Shown here piece after piece: positions 6,677-14,511 of a stretch of DNA of 64,000 nucleotides; within the stretch, counting starts at the first letter, position 1, and every line of letters begins with the position of its first letter. Below the pieces are notes generated by a model. That model searched no databases. It was not told the DNA's origin and saw only the letters and a list, made by a program, of their open reading frames with translations. Origin of the DNA: LMUY01 sp965198895 (GTDB lineage Bacteria > Pseudomonadota > Alphaproteobacteria > Acetobacterales > Acetobacteraceae). A program made the position numbers and the translations under genes. The stretch spans positions 5,208,001-5,272,000 of the forward strand of contig OZ240676.1 of the NCBI GenBank assembly GCA_965198895.1. Reading direction: 5' to 3'.

Positions 6677-9325
6677 TTACACCCGATCGAGGTTCGATCC
6701 GATCCGAAGGTAAGCCCGAACCTTGCCCCAACGACCACAATGGCGAGCGTGTAACGACGGATGCCACGTCTTGCTGAGCTTTCGCATGGCGGGAGCGATG
6801 ATGCCCTGGGCGGCACGCTGATCGTACTTGTCCTCGTCTCGTCCAAGCGCCATCACCCATATCTCTACTGCGCACGTCATGTCGCGTTGGGCGCTTTCAT
6901 CAATGGAGGGATCGAACGGGTCGGTTGTTACTTCCACTTCGCCGTCATCGACCCCGCACTTCTCGCGGCCTGGTCGGACCCGTGTCTCCAGCCACACCTC
7001 GATCAGCCCGGCGATGTCCCGGCTGCCGTCCTCGACCATGCGCGAGCCCTGGAGACGTAGCGCCTCGGCCACGGCCTCGTCATCTTCCAGGTGTAGCGAG
7101 AGGTGAGGCTGGTTGTGCGACCGCTTCTTGATGGCGATGTAGCTCTGCACGGCTTCGCCCCATATCTGGGCGATGTTGTCCGTCACCCATTGGATGTCGA
7201 TCGGGCCGGGACCGCATGGGATCGGCCATACTCGGCGGTTGCCGGTCTGGTCGCGTAGGTAGGCGTCGTCGTTGGTGGTTCCGGCCATCACCGACTGGCG
7301 CGGGTAGACGCCTTCGCGCTTGCCGTAGGCCAGGCGAACCTTGTCGTGTGTGTCGGACATCCGTTTCTTGATGACGTTCAAGTCGCCCTTGCTGAACTGC
7401 ACTAGCTCGGGCAGTTCGATGATCCACGCGCCTCGTGTCGCCTCTACCCACTTGGCCGTGTTCTCGAACTCGGCCTCGATCGAGGCGGTGTAGCGCCAGC
7501 CGCCGATGAGCGCCAGCAGCGTAGACTTGAATAGACCTTGCGGCCCTTCGATGATCGGTGCGTAATCGAACTTGCAGCCGGGCTCCATCACGCGGGCGAC
7601 CGCAGCCGATAGCCACTTGGTTGCGGTCTCTCGGAAGTAGGGCGTATCTGGAGTGTGGCAAGCCTTGATCCATAAGAGTGACATCCGTTCAACGCCATCC
7701 CACGCCAACGACGTGAGGTAGTCGCGGATCGGGTGGACCGGGTTTGCACGGCACGCCTTATCGACAGCCGCCTCCAGGTCGCGGTCAGAGACCTTGAGAC
7801 CGAAACCCTTTTTGCCTTTTCCTGTCGGGCTTTCGAGTATGATGCGGATGACGTTCATCACCTGAGTATCAACTGGCACGACCGGCTGTCTCTCGGTCGG
7901 ACCCTCGACATGGACGCGCAACGTCTTGCTGCTGATCGGCTTGAGTAGCACTTGCTCTTGGCTGAAGAGGTTGTAGGCGAGCCTGCCCCTGAACCGCTCT
8001 GAGTATGATAGGATCAAAGCGACGTTTGGGAGGGTGGACTTGGTAGCGCCATCTGCCGTCAGGTCCAGCGACTTCTTCCAGTCGAAGGTTTCCTGATCCT
8101 CGACATCGTAGTTCTGCACTACATCAAGGCTGATGTCGGCGGATAGGTCCGCCGCAACGGGTTGCGCGAGGGCGTCTGGAGCGGCCGAGAAACTGTCGTC
8201 AGCTACGTCTTCGGCGTCTTCGTAGTTCGTCTCGACTACCTCGGCGGTTACTTCCGGGACATTATCCCTGATCCACTGCATCATCTTCTTGTAGCTGGGC
8301 AGATCGGTCCCTTTGACCTCGTCCTCGTCCACCTTGGCGTCGAACTCCCCGAACAAATGCTTTCGCAGCATGTCGAAGAGGTTCACGTTTATCAGGCCGC
8401 ACGGGTCGGTGCCGTGCTGCGAGTAGAGATGCAAGCCGCCGTCGTATACGATCGCACCGCCGAAGCCGCTACCTAGCTTGTAGGTGTATCGGGTTTCGCT
8501 GTCGCTGCCCTCGAACGGCTCGTAAAAGTCCGACAGCCACTTCTCGATCGCCTCGGGTATCGTGTAGAGACGGCAGAGCGCACCGATGAGGCCCTTCTTC
8601 TCGGTCGGGTTCTGCGCTTTGGCTCCGGCCTCGCGCATGCCCGCCTCGCGCGGGCTCTTGGGGAGCTTGCTGTAGTCCTGCCAGTCGCCAAACTCCGCCA
8701 GAGCCACGTCGGGGTCCACCACGACGCCCGTGTTGTTGTGGAAGTTGATCGGCTTCACGTCCCGCATGTGCGCGGGCCAATACATGAACTGCGCGTCTAC
8801 GAACGACACGCGGTCGATACACTGCAAGCCGGGGTCTATCTTCTCCCCGATGATGCGTGAGAGGGCTTGGAACTTGTCGTTGTGGATCGGCTCGGACAGC
8901 AGCACGACGACGCGTATCTTGGGCTGCGCCTTCGTGCTGGAGAACGTCGAGTAGACGAAGTATTCCACGTCGCCTAGCGCGGTTGTTCCACGCCGCAGGT
9001 TGCCGATCAGTTCATCCGTGGCCGCGTCGATGTCGTATGACAGGACGTAGCGGTCCTTGATGTTGATCTTCTTGCGTAGCTCGGGGACGAACTGCGCTCC
9101 TACGAAGTAACCTCCTTTGGCCTTCTCCCTGGTGCGATCGGTGTCCTTCATGTTGGCGTAGTCGGCGCTGCTGATCTTGCTCTGCCGAGGTGACGATAGC
9201 CGCTGAACCAGGTCGGCCCACGTCCAGGTGACGTTCTCTACTCGGCTAGGGTGTCCAGTGGAGTGACTGATCTTCAGGTCTAGGTCTGCAACCGACTTCG
9301 TTGTCGGGAAGGGGACTACGTTCAC
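6677..9325 (-). CDS. Phage/satellite primase-helicase, VapE (VirE/D5-like) family
   Basis: An 882-residue replication protein. The N-terminal third looks like an archaeo-eukaryotic-type primase-polymerase: YVLSYDIDAA carries a D-x-D motif, followed by STFSSTKAQPKIRVVV and DRVSFVDAQFMYWP. The C-terminal part (about 560-800) is a superfamily-3-like VapE ATPase: Walker A EGPQGLFKSTLL, Walker B WIIELPEL, then AGTTNDDAYLRDQTGNRRVW. It ends in a small winged-helix-like tail. The start is GTG 9325, with GATGAGG 9 bases upstream. It is expected to unwind and prime an origin, probably the repeat array just downstream. No capsid, terminase or portal genes are nearby, favouring a satellite or defective element. 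Codon use and G+C are lower than in the housekeeping genes. Confidence 0.85.
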   Translation of the reverse strand: MNVVPFPTTKSVADLDLKISHSTGHPSRVENVTWTWADLVQRLSSPRQSKISSADYANMKDTDRTREKAKGGYFVGAQFVPELRKKINIKDRYVLSYDIDAATDELIGNLRRGTTALGDVEYFVYSTFSSTKAQPKIRVVVLLSEPIHNDKFQALSRIIGEKIDPGLQCIDRVSFVDAQFMYWPAHMRDVKPINFHNNTGVVVDPDVALAEFGDWQDYSKLPKSPREAGMREAGAKAQNPTEKKGLIGALCRLYTIPEAIEKWLSDFYEPFEGSDSETRYTYKLGSGFGGAIVYDGGLHLYSQHGTDPCGLINVNLFDMLRKHLFGEFDAKVDEDEVKGTDLPSYKKMMQWIRDNVPEVTAEVVETNYEDAEDVADDSFSAAPDALAQPVAADLSADISLDVVQNYDVEDQETFDWKKSLDLTADGATKSTLPNVALILSYSERFRGRLAYNLFSQEQVLLKPISSKTLRVHVEGPTERQPVVPVDTQVMNVIRIILESPTGKGKKGFGLKVSDRDLEAAVDKACRANPVHPIRDYLTSLAWDGVERMSLLWIKACHTPDTPYFRETATKWLSAAVARVMEPGCKFDYAPIIEGPQGLFKSTLLALIGGWRYTASIEAEFENTAKWVEATRGAWIIELPELVQFSKGDLNVIKKRMSDTHDKVRLAYGKREGVYPRQSVMAGTTNDDAYLRDQTGNRRVWPIPCGPGPIDIQWVTDNIAQIWGEAVQSYIAIKKRSHNQPHLSLHLEDDEAVAEALRLQGSRMVEDGSRDIAGLIEVWLETRVRPGREKCGVDDGEVEVTTDPFDPSIDESAQRDMTCAVEIWVMALGRDEDKYDQRAAQGIIAPAMRKLSKTWHPSLHARHCGRWGKVRAYLRIGSNLDRV

Positions 9326-9431
9326 ACCAATGCCTCATCTTCTTGTGGGGTATTGCGAATGCCTCGGCAATCCGGGCAGCCTCGACCTGTCCACCGGACA
9401 AGGGATTGAAAAGGGCGATATTGAAAGGCAC
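9246..9431 (-). CDS. Small hypothetical protein overlapping the primase start
   Basis: A 61-codon frame from GTG 9431 (MPFNIALFNPLSGGQVEAAR, then IAEAFAIPHKKMRHWCERSP). It overlaps the first 80 bases of the primase gene in another frame. The middle segment could be a helix-turn-helix. GGAAAG lies upstream at suitable distance. The overlap with the primase start would allow translational coupling. No family recognised; it may be spurious. Confidence 0.35.
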   Translation of the reverse strand: MPFNIALFNPLSGGQVEAARIAEAFAIPHKKMRHWCERSPLPDNEVGCRPRPEDQSLHWTP

Positions 9432-9585
9432 TCGCTTTCCGAGATTGAGAAGTCTAACGTGCTTAGGTTTCGTAATCCTTTACACTTAGGGGGCTCCTAA
9501 ACTTAGGCTACAACTTCCCATCTCTCCCGCTTTAGAGTCGCTTTTTTCCGTTAGATCATTTCAGCGAGGAAAGATCCGACCCTGG

Positions 9586-9846
9586 TTACCTGCGATTGCT
9601 AACCGACCGGGGAACTGTAATGGCACGCGGTGCTGGGTCAGCCTCCCGCGCGACGGGAAGCGATGCCATGAATTCTCGGACTGACGCGACCTCGACGAGA
9701 GTGCGTTTACCAAGCTTGCGGCCCCGAATCTTCCGCTCGGCCAGGAGCATCCAGGCGCGAGATTTGCTGATACCAAAGAGATCCCGCAACCCGGGGGACA
9801 CGGTCGTATATTCTACAGAGCCAAAGCTCCAGGTTTGAACGCCCAC
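9586..9846 (-). CDS. AlpA/excisionase-like helix-turn-helix protein
   Basis: An 86-residue protein. Residues 20-65 read GLRDLFGISKSRAWMLLAER, then KIRGRKLGKRTLVEVASVRE and FMASLP. This is the MerR-like winged helix of AlpA/excisionase (HTH_17) proteins: helix-turn-helix, short beta wing with KLGKRTLV, then a final helix. Such proteins act as recombination directionality factors or activate satellite transcription. Its position between integrase and primase, on the same strand, fits that role. A non-coding stretch to 9432 with A+T-rich blocks precedes the next gene and could hold its target sites. Start ATG 9846. Confidence 0.75.
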   Translation of the reverse strand: MGVQTWSFGSVEYTTVSPGLRDLFGISKSRAWMLLAERKIRGRKLGKRTLVEVASVREFMASLPVAREADPAPRAITVPRSVSNRR

Positions 9847-9969
9847 AATCTCGTCCTCATTAGAATTCCATGCTGGACTCTAATGGACGACGGTGGCTAC
9901 GGTCAAGAACTTGAAAAAAAGTTACTTCTGGCCCGGAAAATACTGCTACGCTATTAGCGTGTCAATGCT

Positions 9970-10025
9970 TCAGTTTGCCGGCAACAACAGTGACTTAACT
10001 GCAGGTCGTCGAAGCGGGGAGTGTG
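9970..10025 (-). pseudogene. Displaced 3' end of the integrase gene
   Basis: If the ISAs1 element and one copy of its 10-bp duplication are removed, the integrase frame continues from THSP into LRRPAVKSLLLPAN and stops at TGA 9970-9972. This segment is therefore the original C-terminal tail (about 15 codons) now separated from its gene by the insertion. Confidence 0.7.
10016..10025. repeat. Target-site duplication of ISAs1 element (left copy)
   Basis: GGGGAGTGTG directly abuts the left inverted repeat and is repeated exactly at 11312-11321 beside the right inverted repeat. A 10-bp duplication is within the range reported for the ISAs1 family. Identical copies indicate a recent insertion. Confidence 0.9.
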
Positions 10026-10034
10026 CAGGGCTGT

Positions 10035-11167
10035 TCAACGCTTTGCCACGCCTCTGAACTTCAGGAGGTTTTGAAGGCCTGAGAGGGCGGCCCGGTATCG
10101 ATCCTGGTTCATGGTTCCGGAGCGGTTTGCTTTGGTGAGGTTGAACGCGAAGCTTCGCAGTCGGGCGAACACGCCGGGTTTGTTGCGGATACGGGAGCGA
10201 TCCTCACCCAGGGTCACGTCGCGGGCGTAGTGCGACGTGTTCTCGATGCGCCAGTGCGCCCGGATCGCTTTGGCGGCGCGCTGTGCAGCGACCGGTGCGT
10301 TGCAGACGTAGAAAGCTTTCTCTGTCGTCCGTCGCAGCAGTCCCGTTGCGGGATTGCGGATGAACACCTCCCGCTCGACCTGAATGATTGCGGCCACGTA
10401 AGGCTGCCACGGTGTCCGGGCGAGGTGGCCGGCTGGGTCGAAGACGCTGACGATGCGGCGCTCGTCGCGGTTGCGGCCTTGGGTTTGGCTGCGGTCCCCG
10501 GTGAGCGGCTCGCTGGCGGCGGCGATGTCGTGGCAGTGCTGGAGCAGGGTGCGCTGGTTGTCCTTGACCTGGACGATCAGGGTGACTTTGGCCTCGGCTG
10601 CGCAGTCGAATAGTTTTTTTGGCAGTGCAGCGCGTCGAGTGTGACGACGCTTCCTGGAGCCAGGCCGAGATCGGCCAGCAACGCCTGGGCTGCGGGGATT
10701 TCGTTGGACTTTTCGGCGATGTCGACATGGGCCAGGACCAGGGCAGTGTCGGTCGCAAAGGCGCTGAGCATCTGAGCCGCGGCCCGGTCGTGGAACGTGT
10801 CGAAGCTGCCGCGCAAGGTTTTGCCATCGAGCGCGATGCTGCCCTGGCCGGGCTTGGCGCAGGCTGCTTGGAGTTGGCCGGCATGGCGGCGGAACGCCGC
10901 TTCTACCGCAATGGGATCGAGACCTTGAAGGATGTAGCGGATCGCGGTGTGGGCGGGGGCGCGTCGCCATGTCAGCCCGAAGGCTTGGTTCAGCTTGACG
11001 CGGTGGACGTGGATGAAGGTGACGACGCCACGGTAGGAGTTCGAGCCGGAAACGATGGCGAGAATGGAGAACAGCAGGACGTGGGGAAGTTTGTAGCGTT
11101 TGCCCTCGGCGCGCCGGGGATCGGGAATATCAGCAAGCAACTCCAGCAAAGGCGAGAACGTGACCAC
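10035..11167 (-). pseudogene. ISAs1-family transposase, two frames (-1 shift in an A-run)
   Basis: ORF A (ATG 11167 to 10577) carries the family N-terminus DIPDPRRAEGKRYKLPHVLL, then ALDGKTLRGS and TLDALHCQK. ORF B continues in the -1 frame with KLFDCAAEAKVTLIVQVKDN, then VRSFAFNLT-like FARLRSFAFNLTKAN to the stop at 10035, inside the right-hand terminal repeat. Together they give about 377 residues, the normal ISAs1 length. The switch occurs at seven As (10620-10614) followed by C. This could be loss of one A (inactivation) or programmed -1 frameshifting, because the heptamer A-AAA-AAC is in the correct phase. All family motifs are present across the two frames. Confidence 0.85.
10613..10619 (-). 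other. Slippery heptamer A-AAA-AAC in the transposase gene
   Basis: In the zero frame of ORF A the codons are CAA AAA AAC, which contain X-XXY-YYZ (A-AAA-AAC) in exact register. A -1 slip joins ORF A to ORF B as Gln-Lys-Lys/Asn-Leu-Phe-Asp, restoring the family sequence. Whether slippage happens cannot be told from sequence alone. Confidence 0.5.
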
Positions 11168-11265
11168 GGCAACCTCTGGCTCGGTTGCTTTGCCAGGAGT
11201 CAGACATTGGCCGTCTCGGGAATCCCCTCCGGCGCCAACCGATCTGCTTTACGACCCGGCTGTGG

Positions 11266-12543
11266 CTAATCGGACTCACACCGCTCAAGTCCAGAGCGTT
11301 GAACAGCCCTGGGGGAGTGTGTGGGTGCCGCGCTTGGGCAACCACAGAACTCGGCCCAGTCGGTCATCAGTCTCCGCCGCTTCTCAAGCGCATCGCCCCG
11401 TCGGTATGCAGCCTCGACCTTGTCGCGCAGAGTGTGAGCAAGTGCCGCTTCGGCAATCTCTCGCGGGTAGGCGGTCATCTCCGCACACCAGTCTCGGAAC
11501 GTGCTTCGAAAGCCATGTGCTGTGATGTCGTCCTTTCCCATTCTCCTCAACACCGCGCTCAGCGTCATGTCGGACAGGGGGGTACCGGGCCTGGACGGGC
11601 TCGGGAAGACCAGCTCGCCGTGGCGTACCTGATCCGGCTTGTTGTCGCGGAGGATGGACGTCGCCGCGTTTGAAAGCGGCACGCGGTGCTCTCGAGCTGC
11701 CTTCATGCGCGACTTGGGCACTACCCAAAGTTGCGCTGCCAAATCTATCTCGCCCCAGATCATCCCGCGGACCTCGCCGGAGCGTGCCGCAGTGAGGATC
11801 GTAAATTCGAGGGCGCGGGCCGACACACCGGTTCGGGCGCGCAACGCAGTCATAAAGCTCGCCACATCAGCCCACGGCAGAGCGGCGTGATGCCGCACAG
11901 GGGCCAGCTTGCTTCGGGAAGGGAGCACGTGAGCAAGGTTGCCCTTCCACAACGCCGGATTCTCGCCATTCCGCCAGCCGAGAACCCTCGCGTAGTCCAG
12001 AACGGCTTCTATGCGCCCTCGGACACGGGAGGCGGTCTCAGGCTTTGTGTTCCAGATTATCTGAAGGGCGCCCGTTACATGCTCCCGCCCGATGTCAGCG
12101 ACTGGCAGGTCACCGAAGCGCGGGTAGACGTATGTGGCGAGTGTGCTTTCCCACTGCGCCCGGTGCTTGGCGTTGCGCCAGGACGCTTCATGGGCAGCGA
12201 CATACTTCTGCGCGATGTCCCGGAATGTAGTCGACCGCGCGGTCAAGGCCTCAACTACCGCCTTCGCCGCGGCCTGCCTTTCGACGCGCTGCTCGATAGG
12301 ATCGATGCCGTCCTTGGCCAGCCGCCGGGCGGCAGTTGCTCGGTCTCGAGCCTCAGACAGCGTGATCGCTCCAGGCCCGCTAGCGGAACCGAGGCCCATG
12401 TCACGGCGCTTGCCGGCGAGCATGAATCGCAACACCCAGTACGCTTTTCCGCCGGACTTGACATCGAGCAGCAGACCAGCTCCGTCGCCGTGCCGGCCCA
12501 TCTTGGCATTTCGCACCGCAACGGCGGTCAACTTGCCGGCCAT
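11266..12543 (-). CDS. int: Tyrosine site-specific integrase (P4-type), tail replaced by IS insertion
   Basis: A 425-codon P4-like integrase. It has an N-terminal DUF4102 arm-binding domain (KLTAVAVRNAKMGRHGDGAG, then LLLDV), a core-binding SAM-like domain (TFRDIAQKYVAAHEA), and a catalytic domain with Arg in TAARSGEVRGMIW, HGFRSTFRDW and the nucleophile Tyr in VEAAYRRGDALEKRR. All catalytic residues are intact. The last 16 codons (from about 11311 down) are ISAs1-derived because the element inserted after THSP. The original tail is at 9970-10025. Since the catalytic domain is upstream of the insertion, the enzyme may still work. It heads the integrated element on the minus strand; no tRNA gene is visible beside it. 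Confidence 0.88.
   Translation of the reverse strand: MAGKLTAVAVRNAKMGRHGDGAGLLLDVKSGGKAYWVLRFMLAGKRRDMGLGSASGPGAITLSEARDRATAARRLAKDGIDPIEQRVERQAAAKAVVEALTARSTTFRDIAQKYVAAHEASWRNAKHRAQWESTLATYVYPRFGDLPVADIGREHVTGALQIIWNTKPETASRVRGRIEAVLDYARVLGWRNGENPALWKGNLAHVLPSRSKLAPVRHHAALPWADVASFMTALRARTGVSARALEFTILTAARSGEVRGMIWGEIDLAAQLWVVPKSRMKAAREHRVPLSNAATSILRDNKPDQVRHGELVFPSPSRPGTPLSDMTLSAVLRRMGKDDITAHGFRSTFRDWCAEMTAYPREIAEAALAHTLRDKVEAAYRRGDALEKRRRLMTDWAEFCGCPSAAPTHSPRAVQRSGLERCESD
11312..11321. repeat. Target-site duplication of ISAs1 element (right copy)
   Basis: GGGGAGTGTG, identical to 10016-10025; it lies within the integrase reading frame. Confidence 0.9.
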
Positions 12544-12675
12544 CTATCCTCCTGACTTACTCTGGTCCCCACGATCCTCCCCACAGTCAGGGCTGGATGG
12601 CTGTGGACGTTCACGTATTAGGATGGATACAGGATCGAGAGGACGCTAACAATGTCAGTCTCTTAGTATTGAACC

Positions 12676-12737
12676 CTGGACCCGAGTGGACTATCCTGGA
12701 CCGGAGTTCGGCGGACACCCTGTCCGCCACCAAGGAG
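12676..12737 (+). promoter_or_regulatory. Leader of adenine deaminase gene: repeated box and hairpin at the ribosome binding site
   Basis: CTGGACCCGAG (12676-12686) and CTGGACCGGAG (12696-12706) are near-identical boxes exactly 20 bp apart, as expected for a protein that binds the same DNA face twice. A perfect 8-bp hairpin, GGCGGACA-CCC-TGTCCGCC (12710-12728), ends three bases before the AAGGAG ribosome binding site (12732-12737). The rest of 12544-12675, the integrase-side flank, shows no gene and no tRNA. The regulatory role is inference. Confidence 0.4.
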
Positions 12738-12742
12738 AGCCG

Positions 12743-14506
12743 GTGTTGACCGAACCGGGCCTGAACGACCCCGCCCTCCGTGACCGTGCCGTGCGCGCCG
12801 CGACCGGCGCGGCCCCATTCGACGTGCTGATCACCGGCGGCACCGTGGCCGACATGGCGACGGGGGAGTTGCGGCCCGCCGATATCGGGCTGGTGGGGCC
12901 GCTGATCGCCAGCGTTCACCCGCCGGGCAGCAGGAGTGACGCCGGGCAGATCATTGCGGTCGCGGGGATCGTGGCGCCGGGGTTGATCGACACGCATTTG
13001 CACATCGAAAGCTCGATGGTCACCCCGCGCCGCTACGCCGAAACGGTGCTGGCGCAGGGCACCACCACGATCTGCTGGGACCCGCACGAACTCGGCAACG
13101 TCTTGGGGCTGGAGGGCGTGGAGTGGGCCATCCGCGCGGTGCAGGACCTGCCGCTGCGCGTGCTGGTGTTCGCCCCCTCGTGCGTGCCCTCGGCGCCGGG
13201 GCTGGAGCGTGGCGGCGCGGTGTTCGACCCGGCGGAGATGCGCGCGATGCTGGCCATGCCCGGCATCGCCGGGGTGGCCGAGGTGATGGATATGCGCGGC
13301 GTGCTGGAGCGCGCGCCGAAAATGCGCGGCATCGTCGACGCCGGGTTGGCGAGCGGCAAGCTGGTTTGCGGCCACGCCCGCGGGCTGCGCGGCCCGGCGT
13401 TGCAGGGCTTCGCCGCGGCCGGCCTGCAATCGGACCACGAGGTGAGCGACGGCGACGAGCTACTGGAGAAGCTGCGCGCCGGCTTCACCATCGAGCTCCG
13501 GGGTTCGCACGACCAGGTACTGCCCGGCGCGGTGGCGGCCTTGGCCACCCTGCCCTACCTGCCGCCGACGCTGACGATCTGCACCGATGACGTGTTCCCC
13601 GATGATTTGGCGGCCAAGGGTGGCGTGATCGACGTCCTGCGCCGCCTCGTGCGCTACGGCATGCCTGCTATGGACGCGTTGCGCTGCGCCACCCTGCACG
13701 CGGCGTTGCGCATCGGGCGGCGGGATTTGGGCCTGGTGGCGCCGGGTCGCCGGGCGGACCTGATCGTGCTCTCGGACCTGCAAGCGATGCGGGTGGATCT
13801 GGTGTTCGCCTCGGGCCGTGTGGTTTCGCAGGGCGGACAGACCACCGTCGCCCTGCCCGACGCGCCGCCGCCGCCGCGGGGAACGATGCGGGTGCCGCAT
13901 TTTGCCGCCGCCGATTTCGCCATCGCCGCCCAGGGCTCGACCGCCCGGTTGCGCACGGTGGACCGGCCGCGTTTCACCCGCTGGGGCGAAACGGCGGCTG
14001 GCATCACCGATGGCGCCGTCGTGCTGCCGGACGATGCAATCTACATGGCAGTGGTTCACCGTCACGGCCTGGCTCCCGCCATCCCGGTCATGGGCGTGTT
14101 GCGGGAATGGGGTCACTGGCGAGGCGCCATTGCGACGACGGTCGCGCACGATAGCCACAACCTCGTGGTCTTCGGCCGCGACGCAGCCGATCTGGCCGCC
14201 GCCGCCAATGCCGTCACCGAGGCCGGCGGTGGCATGGCGGTCGCGTCCGGCGGCATCGTGCGCGCGGTGCTGCCGTTACCCATTTGCGGGCTGATCTCCG
14301 ACGCATCCACCGCCGAAGTCGCAACCCAGCTTGCCATACTGCGGCAAGCCGCCGACGCCGTGGTACCCTGGGACCCGCCGATGCTGACCTTCAAGTCGCT
14401 GGTTGGGGCGTCGCTGGCGTGCAACCCCGGGCCGCACGTGACCGACATGGGCATCACCGACGGCTCCACGGGCGAGGTCTACGCGTCGGCGCTGATCGAC
14501 GGCTGA
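12743..14506 (+). CDS. ade: Adenine deaminase
   Basis: Amidohydrolase converting adenine to hypoxanthine and ammonia for purine salvage. The metal site is visible: GLIDTHLHIESSMVTP (HxH), DPHELGNVLG, GHARGL, QSDHEVSDGDEL and TICTDDVFPDDL. A C-terminal adenine-deaminase domain follows, with VAHDSHNLVVFG and DMGITDG near the end. Length is 587 residues, normal for the family. I prefer GTG 12743 over an upstream GTG at 12686 because AAGGAG lies 5 bases before it and the extra N-terminus resembles nothing. It is 5 bases upstream of the nucleoside hydrolase gene, so the two form a purine-salvage operon (nucleoside to base, then adenine to hypoxanthine). Confidence 0.92.
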   Translation: MLTEPGLNDPALRDRAVRAATGAAPFDVLITGGTVADMATGELRPADIGLVGPLIASVHPPGSRSDAGQIIAVAGIVAPGLIDTHLHIESSMVTPRRYAETVLAQGTTTICWDPHELGNVLGLEGVEWAIRAVQDLPLRVLVFAPSCVPSAPGLERGGAVFDPAEMRAMLAMPGIAGVAEVMDMRGVLERAPKMRGIVDAGLASGKLVCGHARGLRGPALQGFAAAGLQSDHEVSDGDELLEKLRAGFTIELRGSHDQVLPGAVAALATLPYLPPTLTICTDDVFPDDLAAKGGVIDVLRRLVRYGMPAMDALRCATLHAALRIGRRDLGLVAPGRRADLIVLSDLQAMRVDLVFASGRVVSQGGQTTVALPDAPPPPRGTMRVPHFAAADFAIAAQGSTARLRTVDRPRFTRWGETAAGITDGAVVLPDDAIYMAVVHRHGLAPAIPVMGVLREWGHWRGAIATTVAHDSHNLVVFGRDAADLAAAANAVTEAGGGMAVASGGIVRAVLPLPICGLISDASTAEVATQLAILRQAADAVVPWDPPMLTFKSLVGASLACNPGPHVTDMGITDGSTGEVYASALIDG

Positions 14507-14511
14507 CCAGA

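Larger units (their letters stand above)
10026..11311 (-). mobile_element. ISAs1-family insertion sequence
   Basis: A complete element of 1286 bp with perfect 17-bp terminal inverted repeats (CAGGGCTGTTCAACGCT at 10026-10042, reverse complement at 11295-11311) and flanking 10-bp target duplications. It carries one transposase gene split by a frameshift. It inserted in the integrase gene 3' end. The perfect ends and duplication suggest the copy is young, in contrast with the worn IS debris at the start of the window. Confidence 0.92.

Noticed and set aside
12544..12742. tRNA gene as attachment site for the integrase
   Set aside because: No cloverleaf, T-loop GTTCRA or CCA-like end could be assembled on either strand.
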